Numbered from the stretch's first letter, positions 18,513-27,945 are shown. The stretch: DNA of 64,000 bases from Planctomycetota bacterium (GCA_020638835.1 JACKHV010000005.1:62001-126000), one strand, 5' to 3'. The notes: generated by a model from the sequence alone, not told the origin. A program made the numbers and translations.

Positions 18513-18596
18513 ATGGATCTGCGTACTCCCCTCGCGCTCACCGCCTGCCTGTTGCTCGCGACGCCCAGCGTCGCGCTGCCGCTCCCTCAGGGCTGA
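18513..18596 (+). other. Signal-peptide reading frame ended by an in-frame TGA
   Basis: ATG at 18513 encodes 27 residues that form a complete signal peptide (MDLRTPLALT, hydrophobic core, cleavage-like VALPLPQ), preceded by an AAGGAAG ribosome site. A TGA at 18594-18596 stops it. The next codon, in the same frame, begins the proline-rich start of the HEAT protein at 18597. Signal peptide and mature protein are therefore one frame broken by a single stop codon, a one-base change from GGA or CGA. Confidence 0.75.
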
Positions 18597-20630
18597 GTGG
18601 GGATGCCCTCGCCTCCGGTCGGAGGTCCCTCGGTCCCCGCGCCTCCCGCTCCCGCCCCTCCCGCGCCGACGACGCCGGCGCCGGGCACGCCCTCGCCCGG
18701 CAGTCCCTCGACGCCGGGACCGAGCGGGCCGAAGACGCCCAAGTCGGGTCCCGCGACGCCGACACCCACCCCGACCACGCCCGGCCCCGCGGGTCCGGCG
18801 ACTCCCGCGCCGCCCGCCTCGAACGGACCGCGCGTGACTCCCGACTCCGCGCCGGAGTTCCCGGACGACGCGGAGCGTTGGCAGGAGTGGTGGGCGCACA
18901 ACGAAGAACGCTGGCTCGACCTGCGCACGCGCGTGCGTTCGGCGCAAGCCTCACCCGAGGGTCGCACGACGACGCACGAACGCGCCGCCGATGCGGTCTT
19001 CCTCTCGCAGCACGTGATCCCGGCCTTGATCGCGAGTCTCGCCGACGACCAACCCGAAGCCGTGCGCCGCGAGGCGCTGCTGGCGCTCGCCGAGATCGGC
19101 GCGCCGGAACTGCGACGAGCGGACGCGGCCGACGATTTCAACCGCCTCGCGCTGCAAGCCGCACGCAGCCCGCGCCAAGCGCTCGCGGAGTCGGCGCTCG
19201 TCGCGATCGGGCTCGCCGGCGGCGACGAACACGTGCGGAAGCTCGTGCACGTGCTGCACGGCTGCGGCGACGGGACCGCGTGGCTCGAGACGGGCCGGAT
19301 CAGCGATCGACAGCGGGCGTTCGCCGCCTACGGCCTCGGGCTCGCGTCGGTGCAGAGCGAGAACCACGACCTGCGCCGCTACGTCGTGCACCACCTCGAC
19401 ATGACGCTCGCCCGCGAGCTCGGCGCGCCCGACGACGTGCGCACCGCGTGCGTGCAGGCGATGGGCCTCGCCGCCCTGCCGTGGTGCGACCGCGGCACGG
19501 ACGAAGTCGGCGGCCGCATTCCCGCGGAGTGCCGCGAGAGTCAGCTCGTGTTCCTGACGGAGCTGGTCGAGGACCGGCGCGAGGACCGCATCGTGCGCGC
19601 GCACGCCGCGACCTCCGTCGCGCGTCTCTTGGTCGGCGCCCCCGAAGCGTGGCGTGAAGAGATCGGAACGCGCCTCTGCAAGCAGTTCGAGGATCGCCGC
19701 GACACGCCGCGCGAGCTGCGCCAGTCGCTGGCCCTGGCGCTCGGCATGACCGGCGACTCGGACGGTGACGCGCTCGACAAGCGCGTGCGCCGCGACCTCG
19801 AGAAGGCGATCGCGTCCACCGACCAGCCGACGCGCCACTTCGCGACGCTCGCGCTCGCCGAGACGGCCGCGCGGCCCGGGATCGGCGCCGGCGAACCGCT
19901 CGGGGCGGCGGCGAGTGTGCGGCGCGACATGCTCTCGCAGCTCGCGCGCGGCAAGTCGACGCAGCGGCCGTGGGCCGGCTTGGCGCTCGGACTGCTGGGA
20001 TCCGGCCTGAACGAGTGCGGCGCGCTGCCGTCGGAGGATGCCTCGCGCGCCCTGGCTTCGCGGCTCGGCGACGCGCGCTCGCCCGAGGAGGTCGGCGCCT
20101 ACGCGCTGGCGCTCGGGCTGCGCCAGGACGGACAGGAACGCGGCGCGATCGAAGAGAAGCTCGCGGACTTCGCGGGCCGCGACGAAGCGCGCGGACACCT
20201 CGCGCTCTCGCTCGGCCTGCTCGGCGCGCGCAAGGCGCAGGAACCGCTGCGCACGGTCGAGATCGACTCGTCACGTCGCCCGTGGGTGCTGCGGCAGACG
20301 TCCGTCGCGCTCGCGATGCTCGACGACGGCGAGCTCCCCGCGCGCCTCAGCCGCGAACTCTCTGCGACGAAGAGCCTGCCCGAAGGCGTCGGCCTGGCGC
20401 ACTCGCTCGGTCGCGTCGGCGGCCGCGCCGCGGCGGAGACGCTGCTCGCGCGACTGCAGGACCCGCAGCTTCCCGACGTCGCGCGCGGCGCGTGCGCGGG
20501 TGCGCTCGGCGAGATCCACGCCCGCGGCCGCTTCCCGTGGCAGACGCACTACGCGGCCGGCGCGAACTACCTCGCGGGCACGCGCCTGTTCGGCGCGGGC
20601 TCGACGGACGGGTTACTGGCGATGCCGTAG
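18597..20630 (+). CDS. HEAT-repeat protein with Pro/Thr-rich N-terminus, separated from its signal peptide
   Basis: Up to 677 residues can be read from GTG 18597 (or ATG 18603). The first 80 residues are a Pro-Thr-Ser-Gly-rich linker. A W-x-EWW-x-x-NE motif near residue 100 is followed by about twelve HEAT-like repeats. The plan and the WW motif match the partial protein at 1-1687. Such a linker normally follows a signal peptide, and one lies upstream in the same frame behind a TGA (18594). If the stop is real, the protein would be made only by reinitiation or readthrough and might stay in the cytoplasm; if it is a base error, the full protein is about 705 residues and secreted. No catalytic motif seen. 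Confidence 0.75.
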   Translation: MGMPSPPVGGPSVPAPPAPAPPAPTTPAPGTPSPGSPSTPGPSGPKTPKSGPATPTPTPTTPGPAGPATPAPPASNGPRVTPDSAPEFPDDAERWQEWWAHNEERWLDLRTRVRSAQASPEGRTTTHERAADAVFLSQHVIPALIASLADDQPEAVRREALLALAEIGAPELRRADAADDFNRLALQAARSPRQALAESALVAIGLAGGDEHVRKLVHVLHGCGDGTAWLETGRISDRQRAFAAYGLGLASVQSENHDLRRYVVHHLDMTLARELGAPDDVRTACVQAMGLAALPWCDRGTDEVGGRIPAECRESQLVFLTELVEDRREDRIVRAHAATSVARLLVGAPEAWREEIGTRLCKQFEDRRDTPRELRQSLALALGMTGDSDGDALDKRVRRDLEKAIASTDQPTRHFATLALAETAARPGIGAGEPLGAAASVRRDMLSQLARGKSTQRPWAGLALGLLGSGLNECGALPSEDASRALASRLGDARSPEEVGAYALALGLRQDGQERGAIEEKLADFAGRDEARGHLALSLGLLGARKAQEPLRTVEIDSSRRPWVLRQTSVALAMLDDGELPARLSRELSATKSLPEGVGLAHSLGRVGGRAAAETLLARLQDPQLPDVARGACAGALGEIHARGRFPWQTHYAAGANYLAGTRLFGAGSTDGLLAMP

Positions 20631-20675
20631 CGAATCGTGGACGAAGGTGCGCGGCACCGTATCACCGCGATTCGC
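20630..20675. repeat. Degraded single REP arm and short inverted repeat between convergent genes
   Basis: Bases 20630-20663, read on the minus strand, align with one arm of the hairpins at 7942 and 18246 (GATAC, GTGCCGC, TTCGT and CACGAT words kept). The outer words GCGAATCG (20630-20637) and CGATTCGC (20668-20675) are exact inverted repeats. The site lies between the ends of two convergent genes and may serve both as terminator. Confidence 0.5.
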
Positions 20676-21066
20676 AGACCAGCAGGGTGCTGTCCCCCGC
20701 AATGAGGTGCAGCTCGCCGCGCTCGATGCGCCAGCGGTCCGCGCGCTCGAGCGCGACCAACATCAACGACTCGCGCGCCATCGCCTCCGGCGGTCCGGCG
20801 CGCCGCGTGAGCGCGAACGGCCCCGCCTCGAAGGTGCCGTCGGCCTCGCAGACCACCGCGCCGTGGAAGGCGTTCACGCCGCTGTTCCCGCTGAGCTGCG
20901 CCTCCTCGAAGCGCAGCGTGAGCCCCGCTCCCTCCGGCACCGGATCGGCCTCGAGGCGGACGACGACCCACTCGCCCCCGCGCAGCTCGGCGGGATCGGT
21001 CGCGCCGAGCGAAGAACAGCCGACGGCGAAGAGCGCGAGCAACAGGAGGGTGCAGAGTCGGGTCAC
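20662..21066 (-). CDS. META-domain (HslJ-like) lipoprotein
   Basis: A 134-residue lipoprotein with a short signal peptide and lipobox AVGC (Cys17). The mature part has the META pattern: a conserved SGNSGVNAFHG segment, a GPFALTRRAG strand, a following helix with ESLMLVAL, and a final LHLIAGDSTLLV strand. META domains occur in heat-shock protein HslJ and other small envelope proteins of poorly known function. It is divergent from yajC by about 100 bases and convergent with the HEAT gene. Confidence 0.7.
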   Translation of the reverse strand: MTRLCTLLLLALFAVGCSSLGATDPAELRGGEWVVVRLEADPVPEGAGLTLRFEEAQLSGNSGVNAFHGAVVCEADGTFEAGPFALTRRAGPPEAMARESLMLVALERADRWRIERGELHLIAGDSTLLVCESR

Positions 21067-21164
21067 GGGTGAGCCTCGGCGAGAGTGCGGAAAGCCGCTC
21101 GATCCAGGCGGCGTCGACGCTATCCTGCCGGGCTCGACCGCCCGCCCGCAAGCCGCACGAAGCC

Positions 21165-21590
21165 ATGCAAGAGATCCAACTGCCCCTCGCCACGCTCCTC
21201 TTCCAGGTCCCGGAAGGCTCCTCCTTGGCCAAGGAGACGACCACGACCACGACGACGACGACCGAGGGCGGCGGCGAAGGAGGCTCGACGAAGACGGAGA
21301 CGCCCGGCTTCCTCGGCGGCAACCCGCTCTTCATGCTGGTCCTGATGGGCGCCTTCTTCTGGTTCGTCCTGATCGGCCCCGAGCGCAAGCGCCGCAAGAA
21401 GCAAGAAGCGTTGCTCTCCGGTCTGAAGAAGGGCGACGAAGTCGTCACCAGCGCCGGACTCTACGGCAAGGTCGTGCAGGTGCAGGACCAGATCGTGACG
21501 CTGCAGGTCGCCGAGGGCGTGCGCATGCGCTTCTCGCTGCAAGCGGTCCAAGGACTGGCTCCCTCGAGCGAGTCGGACGCGAAGGCCTGA
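21165..21590 (+). CDS. yajC: Preprotein translocase subunit YajC
   Basis: YajC is the small membrane partner of SecDF in the Sec translocase. The start at 21165 gives 141 residues. A short N-terminal part is followed by an unusual run of nine threonines (about 21-29, coded by alternating ACG and ACC), a Gly-rich segment, the family transmembrane helix (FMLVLMGAFFWFVLIGP), a basic turn (ERKRRKKQ), and the hallmark GLKKGDEVVTSAGLYGKV. The family is usually about 90-110 residues, so the N-terminal Thr/Gly extension is extra. SecD and SecF are not in this window. The open frame farther upstream (from 21069) has no supporting features. Confidence 0.92.
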   Translation: MQEIQLPLATLLFQVPEGSSLAKETTTTTTTTTEGGGEGGSTKTETPGFLGGNPLFMLVLMGAFFWFVLIGPERKRRKKQEALLSGLKKGDEVVTSAGLYGKVVQVQDQIVTLQVAEGVRMRFSLQAVQGLAPSSESDAKA

Positions 21591-21624
21591 GACCGATCGC
21601 CGCGCGGTCAGGTCTCTCCTCGGG

Positions 21625-22152
21625 ATGGACCGCTCCGCGCTCGCCGCGCGCGCACGCCGTGGGCTGCGCGCGCTCTGGTCGCACGTCTTCCCCGCGCACT
21701 TCCTGCGCAACGCACGGCCGACGCCGAGCGAGCTGGGTCGCGCGGGAGAGCGCCTCGTCGCGCAACGACTCACGCGCCGCGGAAGTCGCGTGCTCGCGAA
21801 GCGCCTCGTGACGCACGCCGCCGAGATCGACCTCTTGGCCGAGCACGCCGACGAGCTGTGGCTCGTCGAGGTCAAGACCGGTCGCCTCGCGCGACCGCGA
21901 CGCCCCGACGGCCCGCCGCGCTGGGACCCGCGCGGGCTCCCCGGGCGGCGCCTCGGCCCCCGGCAACGCGCGCGGCTCGCCTCGGCGGCCCGCGCCCTGC
22001 TCGCCGCTTCCGACCGGCACCGGGTCGCGCGCATCCTGCTCGTCGAGGTCCTCCTGGACCCCCGGAGCCGGGCGTTGGAGTGCCGGATCCGACCGGAAGC
22101 GGGCCTCGAGGTTCACAAAAGCCCCCTGCGCGGCCGATTCAAGCCGGGCTAG
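21625..22152 (+). CDS. YraN/UPF0102 family nuclease-like protein
   Basis: A 175-residue protein with the UPF0102 signature: GRAGERLVAQRL, a EIDLLAEH strand and WLVEVKTG, which together give the E-D-EVK pattern of the PD-(D/E)XK nuclease fold. The family is widespread and conserved but its physiological role is uncertain; links to DNA processing or competence have been proposed. An insert rich in Arg, Pro and Gly lies between the EVK motif and the C-terminal helix. It follows yajC by 34 bases, so the two may be cotranscribed. Confidence 0.8.
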   Translation: MDRSALAARARRGLRALWSHVFPAHFLRNARPTPSELGRAGERLVAQRLTRRGSRVLAKRLVTHAAEIDLLAEHADELWLVEVKTGRLARPRRPDGPPRWDPRGLPGRRLGPRQRARLASAARALLAASDRHRVARILLVEVLLDPRSRALECRIRPEAGLEVHKSPLRGRFKPG

Positions 22153-22243
22153 TCGTCCCCGGCGCCCCGCCCTCGGCCCCCCGAGAACTCCTCGGGGTGG
22201 CGCTTGCCCCCCCCACCCCGGATCGGGATCCTCCCGAGCCCCG

Positions 22244-23788
22244 ATGCTCCGCGTCCTCCGCCACACCCTCCCCCTGCGCAAGGCTCTGCTCATCCTGAGC
22301 GAGACGCTGATCCTGTGGGTGACGGTCGCGCTCGGCGGCACGGCGCACCTCTTCACGCCCTCGGACCAGCTGTTCCGCGCGCTCGCCGAGGAGGGCTACA
22401 GCCTGAGCTCGGAGGCCGGCCTCGTCTGCTGGATCTCGGCCTTCTTCGTCGCGGTGCTCTGCCAGCTCGCGATCACCTTCAACGAGCTCTACGACTTCCG
22501 CGTCTCGGTCTCGAAGTACGACCGCGCGCAGCGCTTCGTCGGCTCGATGGGATCCGCGCTCGGACTGTCGCTGGTCGCCGTGGTCCTCGCGCACGCGTGG
22601 GGCTTGCAACCGATCCTCGACTTCCCCGGCCTGTCGCTCGCGCGCACGGTGCAGATGCTCGTGTTCATGCTGCTGGTCGGCTTCGCGGTGCTGTACTCGT
22701 GGCGCTCGCTGTTCCACCTGATGTTGCAGCGCGCCGACTTGAACCAACGCGTGTTGATCCTGGGCTCGGGCAAGGCCGCGCACGTGCTCGCGAAGGAGAT
22801 GCGCCAGCACGCGGCGTCGGGCTACGAAATCGCCGGGTTGATCCCCGAGCGCGTCAGCAGCGAACCGGGACTGGCGTTCGACCCGAGCGAGACGCAGACA
22901 GGCGATCTTGTCTGGTCCAAGTACAGCGTCGGCGAGGACGGCGTCACCGAAGAACACGAGTCGGGCGAGGTCGAGGCGATCTCGCTGCTGGAGCTGTGCC
23001 GCGCGAAGCGCATCGACGGGCTGGTCGTCGCGCTCGCGGACCGCCGCAAGAAGCTGCCGACCAACGCGCTGCTCGACTGCCGCCTCGCCGGTCTCCGGGT
23101 CGAGGACTACGAGGGCATCTTCGAGCGCGTCACGGGCAAGATCGCGGTCGAGGCGCTGCGTCCGTCCTACCTGATCTTCAACGAGGGCTTCTCGCGCAAC
23201 CGCATCGGCGAGATCAGCAAGCGCACGGTGGACTTCGTGCTGGCGCTCGTCGGCATCGTCGTGACCTTCGTGCCGATGATCCTGACCGCCATCGCCGTGC
23301 GGCGCGACTCGCCGGGCCCGGTGCTGTTCACGCAAGAACGCGTCGGCGCCGACGGCAGACCGTTCACGCTCTTCAAGTTCCGCTCGATGCGCGCTGACGC
23401 CGAGAAGCACACGGGACCCGTCTGGGCGCAGGAAGACGACCCGCGCATCACGAAGGTCGGCAAGTTCATCCGCAAGACGCGCCTCGACGAACTGCCGCAG
23501 CTGTTCAACGTGCTGACCGGCGACATGTCGCTCGTCGGACCGCGGCCGGAGCGCCCGCACTTCGTCGACGAGCTCGCCGAACAGATCCCCTACTTCCGCC
23601 AGCGTCACATCGTCAAGCCGGGCGTCACCGGCTGGGCGCAGATCAACTACCCGTACGGGAACACGATCGAGGACGCGCTGCAGAAGCTCCAGTACGACCT
23701 GTTCTACATCAAGTACCAGAGCGTGCTGTTCGACCTCTCGATCGTGTTCAACACGGTCAAGACGGTGCTCCTGCGCAAGGGCACCTGA
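22244..23788 (+). CDS. Polyprenyl-phosphate sugar-1-phosphate transferase (TIGR03013-like)
   Basis: A 514-residue integral membrane enzyme that would load the first sugar phosphate onto undecaprenyl phosphate for exopolysaccharide. Four to five transmembrane helices occupy the N-terminal 150 residues. A Rossmann-like middle has GSGKAAHVLAKEM. The C-terminal catalytic bacterial sugar-transferase domain follows one more helix and shows RRDSPGPVLFTQERVG, FKFRSMR, RKTRLDELPQL and VGPRPERPHF. Overall similarity is to exosortase- or XrtA-associated glycosyltransferases, though no exosortase is in view. It is convergent with the TPR gene, 3 bases from its stop. It may act with the glycosyltransferase cluster at 59-64 kb. 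Confidence 0.88.
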   Translation: MLRVLRHTLPLRKALLILSETLILWVTVALGGTAHLFTPSDQLFRALAEEGYSLSSEAGLVCWISAFFVAVLCQLAITFNELYDFRVSVSKYDRAQRFVGSMGSALGLSLVAVVLAHAWGLQPILDFPGLSLARTVQMLVFMLLVGFAVLYSWRSLFHLMLQRADLNQRVLILGSGKAAHVLAKEMRQHAASGYEIAGLIPERVSSEPGLAFDPSETQTGDLVWSKYSVGEDGVTEEHESGEVEAISLLELCRAKRIDGLVVALADRRKKLPTNALLDCRLAGLRVEDYEGIFERVTGKIAVEALRPSYLIFNEGFSRNRIGEISKRTVDFVLALVGIVVTFVPMILTAIAVRRDSPGPVLFTQERVGADGRPFTLFKFRSMRADAEKHTGPVWAQEDDPRITKVGKFIRKTRLDELPQLFNVLTGDMSLVGPRPERPHFVDELAEQIPYFRQRHIVKPGVTGWAQINYPYGNTIEDALQKLQYDLFYIKYQSVLFDLSIVFNTVKTVLLRKGT

Positions 23789-23791
23789 GCG

Positions 23792-26014
23792 TCAGCGCCG
23801 CGCGGCCGGCGGCGGCCAGAGCGTGCGGAACTGCGCGAAGGCCGGGTCGCTGATCAACTTCTGCCCGACGTCGTGGTCGCCGTAGACGTGGTCCGCACCG
23901 TAACCGAGCTCGCGCAGGCGCTCGTAGATGCGCCCCGCCGCCTCGGCGTTGCCGCGCGCGACTTGCACGAGGAACTCGAAGAACGGGTTGCCGTCGCGAC
24001 GCGTCGAGGCCTCGGCGAAGACCAGCGCCTGGTCGAAGCGGCCGAGCCGCAGGTTGGCACGCACGAGGTCGCTCTCGAGCCAACGCACCAGGTCCGGGTC
24101 CTGCGCGAACTCGCCGCGGCGCGCCATCAAGCGCTGCAGGCCGGCCTCCTCCTGACCGGAGATGATCTGCGCATGCGCCAGCCAGAAGCCGAGCTGCGGG
24201 TCGTCCGGGTGCAGCTCGCGGCGCAGCGCGATCAGCTGCGCGAGCGTGTCGCCGTCGCGCGCGGTGAGGATCAGCTCGAGCAGCCGCCGCCAGACGTCTT
24301 CTTCGGGCATCTGCGTGTACGCCGCGATCGCGCTGCCGCCGGCGTACGCGTTGTCGGTGCGCGCGAGGCGGTAGGCCGCGGCGCGGTCGGCATCGTCCGT
24401 CTCGATCGCGTGCGTGTACCCGATGCGGAAGTGGTCGTCCGCGTCGGCGAAGCGCCCCTGCGCGTGGTACGCCTGCCCCTGGTAGTACGGGATCCAGACG
24501 TCCTGCGGGTCGTCGGCGCGCCGCAGCTCGATCAGCTCGACGAGCTGCGCGAGTTCGCCGCCGCCGAACACGAGCTGTTCCGCGATCGCGTCGAACGCGA
24601 AGGCTTTGTCGGGAGCGAGTCGATACGCTTCGAGCGGATCGCCCTGCGACCACGCGGCTTCGACCCACAGCGCGTCGTACGGCCGCCGCGCGTCCTCCGG
24701 CACCAGCTCGCGGCCGGCGAGCGCGAGTTCACACGCGCGCTCGAAGTCGCCGCGTTGCAGAGCGCACGCGGCGTCGTAGTAGTACGCGTTCGGATCGCGC
24801 GGTTGGTCTTCGCGGCGCGCGGCGCAGAGAGCCGCGACGGCCTCGCAGAGACCGCGTGAACTCCACGAACCGACCAGGACCTCGAAGTGTCGCAGCGGCT
24901 CCGTCGTGCCGCGGAAGCGCTCGACGAGCTGCGCGGCGTTCTCCGCGTTCGTGTGAACCCCCAGCGAGTAGAGCGCCGCCGTGAGGTCGGGGTTCTGGTC
25001 GAGCGCCGCGAGCCAGAAGTCGCGAGCCCGCGCGACTTCTCCCATCTGCTCGTAGCTGTCGCCGATCATCGCGAGCGCCTGCGCGTCCGGACCGACGAGC
25101 CGCTGGTAGTTCGCGAGGTGAACGCGCGCGGCGTCGAGGTATCCGGCGTCGAGCGCGATGCGGCCGCGGTAGAAGCGCGGCAGCGGCGTCGACGGCCGCA
25201 GCTGGATCAACTCCTGCGCGGCGCGGTCCGCCAGCTGGATCCGCCCGCTGCCGAAGGCGTTCTCCATCAGCGTCCGGAAGTGCACGACGGGCGCCTGCAG
25301 CCCGAGCGCCTTCGCTTCGTCGCCGAGCGCGACGAGTTGTTCCAGCGCCGCGTCGGAGTCTCCGCTCTCGTATTCGTCGAGCGCCGCGTCGAAGGCGAGC
25401 GCGTACGTCTTCAAGCGCGCCTGGATCCCCGCCGGCGCACGCCCGGCCTGCGGCGAGAAGGCGACCTGTTCGGACGCCCAGACGGCGGCGTCCTCGAACT
25501 CGAAGTCGACGATCGAGAGCACGTCTTGGCCACGCAGGCAGAAGTGGACGTAGCGGTCGAGCAGGTCGGCGTCCGCGCGCGTCCGCAGGACGACGTAGGT
25601 CGTGCCGTCCTCGAAGGCCTTCTCCATGCGCAGCTGCGTGCCATGCGTCCCGACGCGCTCGCGCAGCTCGGCGAAGAGGATCTCGAGCAGCGGCGTGACG
25701 GTCCCCTGCGCGATCGCGACGCGCTCGAGCGGGCTGCCCTGTTGTTCCGTGATGCGCAGTCCGCGGTCGATCAGCTCGTCGACGTCGAAGAGCGTGCGGA
25801 AGGCGGCCTCGTCATCGGAGCGCACCGCCTCGAGCAGCACGTCGAAGCGCGCGCGGACGGCCTGCGTGACGATCAACGAGCCGGGGATCGACTCGAGGAA
25901 GGCGTCGGGCGGAAGTTCAGAGGGTGCGGACTCTTCCTGCGCGGCCGCGGGGGCGCACGCGAGCACGAGCAGCGCGAGCCAGCCGACCGCCCGCTCGGCG
26001 AAGCGTCGCGTCAC
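23792..26014 (-). CDS. Secreted TPR-rich protein
   Basis: Translated from GTG 26014, which overlaps the mnmG stop (GTGA), giving 740 residues. The signal peptide (basic start, WLALLVLACAPAAAQ) is followed by a globular part of about 200 residues and then a long alpha-helical array with TPR-like units (YRGRIALDAGYLDAARVHL, YDAACALQRGDFERACELA, YYQGQAYHAQGRFADADDHF). No enzyme motif is visible. TPR proteins of this size in planctomycetes are often periplasmic scaffolds. Overlap with mnmG implies coupled translation. The frame continues upstream of 26014 inside mnmG but is antisense-like there. Confidence 0.8.
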   Translation of the reverse strand: MTRRFAERAVGWLALLVLACAPAAAQEESAPSELPPDAFLESIPGSLIVTQAVRARFDVLLEAVRSDDEAAFRTLFDVDELIDRGLRITEQQGSPLERVAIAQGTVTPLLEILFAELRERVGTHGTQLRMEKAFEDGTTYVVLRTRADADLLDRYVHFCLRGQDVLSIVDFEFEDAAVWASEQVAFSPQAGRAPAGIQARLKTYALAFDAALDEYESGDSDAALEQLVALGDEAKALGLQAPVVHFRTLMENAFGSGRIQLADRAAQELIQLRPSTPLPRFYRGRIALDAGYLDAARVHLANYQRLVGPDAQALAMIGDSYEQMGEVARARDFWLAALDQNPDLTAALYSLGVHTNAENAAQLVERFRGTTEPLRHFEVLVGSWSSRGLCEAVAALCAARREDQPRDPNAYYYDAACALQRGDFERACELALAGRELVPEDARRPYDALWVEAAWSQGDPLEAYRLAPDKAFAFDAIAEQLVFGGGELAQLVELIELRRADDPQDVWIPYYQGQAYHAQGRFADADDHFRIGYTHAIETDDADRAAAYRLARTDNAYAGGSAIAAYTQMPEEDVWRRLLELILTARDGDTLAQLIALRRELHPDDPQLGFWLAHAQIISGQEEAGLQRLMARRGEFAQDPDLVRWLESDLVRANLRLGRFDQALVFAEASTRRDGNPFFEFLVQVARGNAEAAGRIYERLRELGYGADHVYGDHDVGQKLISDPAFAQFRTLWPPPAARR

Positions 26015-27945
26015 GCTCCCGCCCCCTGCCGCCGGTGGCGCTCGAGGTGGATCGCGAGCAGCGCGACGTCCGGCGGGCGCACGCCGGAGATGCGCGACGC
26101 CGAGCCCAAGGTGCGCGGACGCAACCGCGCGAGCACTTCGCGCGCCTCCGTGCCCATGCCCGTCAGGCCGCTGAAGTCGAAGTCCGCGGGGATCTCGGTC
26201 GACTCCTGGCGCTGCAGGCGCTCGACGTCGAGCCGTTGCCGTTCGACGTAGCCCGCGTACTTGACGTCCGTCTCGACGGAATCGAGCAGCTGCGTCGCGC
26301 CCGCCCACTCGGCGAGCTCGGGCGTCGTCGCCGCGAGGTCCGCGAGACTCACGTCCGGGCGCCGCAGGTGTTCCTCGAACGACTTCGCACCGCCGGGCAC
26401 GCGCAGCTCGCCCAGCTTGCGCTTCAAGGCGTCCATGCGTCGCGTGTGCTCGCGGAACTCGGCGAGTTGTTCGTCACCGACGAGCCCGAGCTCGGCGGCG
26501 CGTTCCGTCAGGCGCGCGTCGGCGTTGTCCTGGCGCAGCAACAGTCGATACTCGGCGCGACTCGTGAACATGCGGTACGGCTCCGTCGGGTTCGAGACGA
26601 CGAGGTCGTCCGTCAACACGCCGATGTACGCCTCGTGCCGACCGAGCACGAAGGCTTCGCGCTCCGCGATCCACAGCGCGGCGTTCGCGCCGGCCATCAA
26701 GCCTTGCGCACCGGCTTCCTCGTAACCCGAGGTGCCGTTGATCTGCCCCGCCAGCGAGAGCCCGGGGACCGAGCGCAGCGCGTAGGTGTCGTACAGCTGG
26801 CTGGGCTGCACGAAGTCGTACTCGACCGCGTATCCGTGCCGCAGGAACTCGGCGCGCTCGAGGCCGGGGATGCTGCGCACGAAGGCTTCCTGCACCTCCG
26901 CGGGCAAGGACGTGGACACGCCGTTCGCGTAGATCCAGTCCGTCGTCAGGCTCTCCGGCTCGAGGAACAGCTGGTGCCGTTCCTTGTCGGCGAAGCGCAT
27001 CACCTTGTCCTCGACGGACGGGCAGTAGCGCGGACCGACGCCTTGGATGCGTCCCGCGTACATCGGCGAGCGGTGGATGTTCGCGCGGATCACGTCGTGC
27101 GTGCGCTCGTTCGTCCACGTGATGTGGCAGGCGATCTGCGGTTGCAGCGGGAAGCGCGCGCGGTCGGTCGACCACGAGAAGGGTTGCGGGCGCTCGTCGC
27201 CCGTCTGCTCGTCGAGCCGCGACCAGTCGATCGAGTCGCGCAGGAGTCGGGGCGGCGTGCCCGTCTTCAGGCGTCCGAGCCGGATGCCGAGCAGCTCGAG
27301 GTCGGCCGAGAGCCCTTCCGCGGACGCCTCGCCCGCGCGGCCGCCGGCGGCGGTCGACTCGCCGGTGTGCATCACGGCGCGCAGGAAGGTGCCGGTGGTC
27401 AGCACGACGGCGCCGGCGCGCAGCTCGCGCCCGTCGGCCAGCCGGACACCGCCGACCCAGCGCGCGCGTTCGCGTTCGCGGGTCTCCAAGTGATCGAGCG
27501 GACCGTCGACGAAGACCAGCGACTGCGCGTCGCCCTCGACGACCTCGACGCCCGGCTGCTCGAGGACGTAGCGCGTCGCCGCCTCGCGGTAGAGGTGGCG
27601 GTCCGACTGACAACGCGGCGCTTGCACGGCGGCGCCTTTGCGCGTGTTCAGCATGCGGAACTGGATGCCGGTCTCGTCCGCGACGCGCCCCATCACGCCC
27701 CCGAGCGCGTCGATCTCCTTCACGATCTGGCCCTTTCCGAGCCCTCCGATCGCGGGGTTGCACGACATCTCGCCGATGCGATCCGCGCGTTGCGTGACGA
27801 GCGCGACCCGCGCTCCGAGCCGCGCCGCCGCGAGCGCCGCTTCGATGCCGGCATGACCGCCCCCCACCACGAGCACGTCGTGGGTCCAGCGTTCGCGCAG
27901 GCCGGCGGGCGGCGCGGGGTGCGGATGTCGGCGGGTCGGTTCCAT
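26011..27945 (-). CDS. mnmG: tRNA uridine-5-carboxymethylaminomethyl modification enzyme MnmG
   Basis: MnmG, with MnmE, makes the 5-carboxymethylaminomethyl group on wobble uridine-34, complementing the 2-thiolation by MnmA encoded at 6765-7898. The 644-residue length is normal. The FAD-binding GGGHAG is at 28-33, followed by the GidA signatures CNPAIGGLGKGQIVKE and, farther on, GTFLRAVMHTGE, GPRYCPS and GQINGTSGYEEAGAQG. Starts at 27951 and GTG 27975 are also possible; I prefer ATG 27945, which leaves a short basic leader before the nucleotide-binding fold. It overlaps the secreted TPR gene downstream. Confidence 0.93.
   Translation of the reverse strand: MEPTRRHPHPAPPAGLRERWTHDVLVVGGGHAGIEAALAAARLGARVALVTQRADRIGEMSCNPAIGGLGKGQIVKEIDALGGVMGRVADETGIQFRMLNTRKGAAVQAPRCQSDRHLYREAATRYVLEQPGVEVVEGDAQSLVFVDGPLDHLETRERERARWVGGVRLADGRELRAGAVVLTTGTFLRAVMHTGESTAAGGRAGEASAEGLSADLELLGIRLGRLKTGTPPRLLRDSIDWSRLDEQTGDERPQPFSWSTDRARFPLQPQIACHITWTNERTHDVIRANIHRSPMYAGRIQGVGPRYCPSVEDKVMRFADKERHQLFLEPESLTTDWIYANGVSTSLPAEVQEAFVRSIPGLERAEFLRHGYAVEYDFVQPSQLYDTYALRSVPGLSLAGQINGTSGYEEAGAQGLMAGANAALWIAEREAFVLGRHEAYIGVLTDDLVVSNPTEPYRMFTSRAEYRLLLRQDNADARLTERAAELGLVGDEQLAEFREHTRRMDALKRKLGELRVPGGAKSFEEHLRRPDVSLADLAATTPELAEWAGATQLLDSVETDVKYAGYVERQRLDVERLQRQESTEIPADFDFSGLTGMGTEAREVLARLRPRTLGSASRISGVRPPDVALLAIHLERHRRQGAGA

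Noticed and set aside
21235..21290. Short tandem ACG/ACC repeat as a CRISPR or satellite
   Set aside because: It is a codon-level Thr repeat inside yajC, with no spacers.
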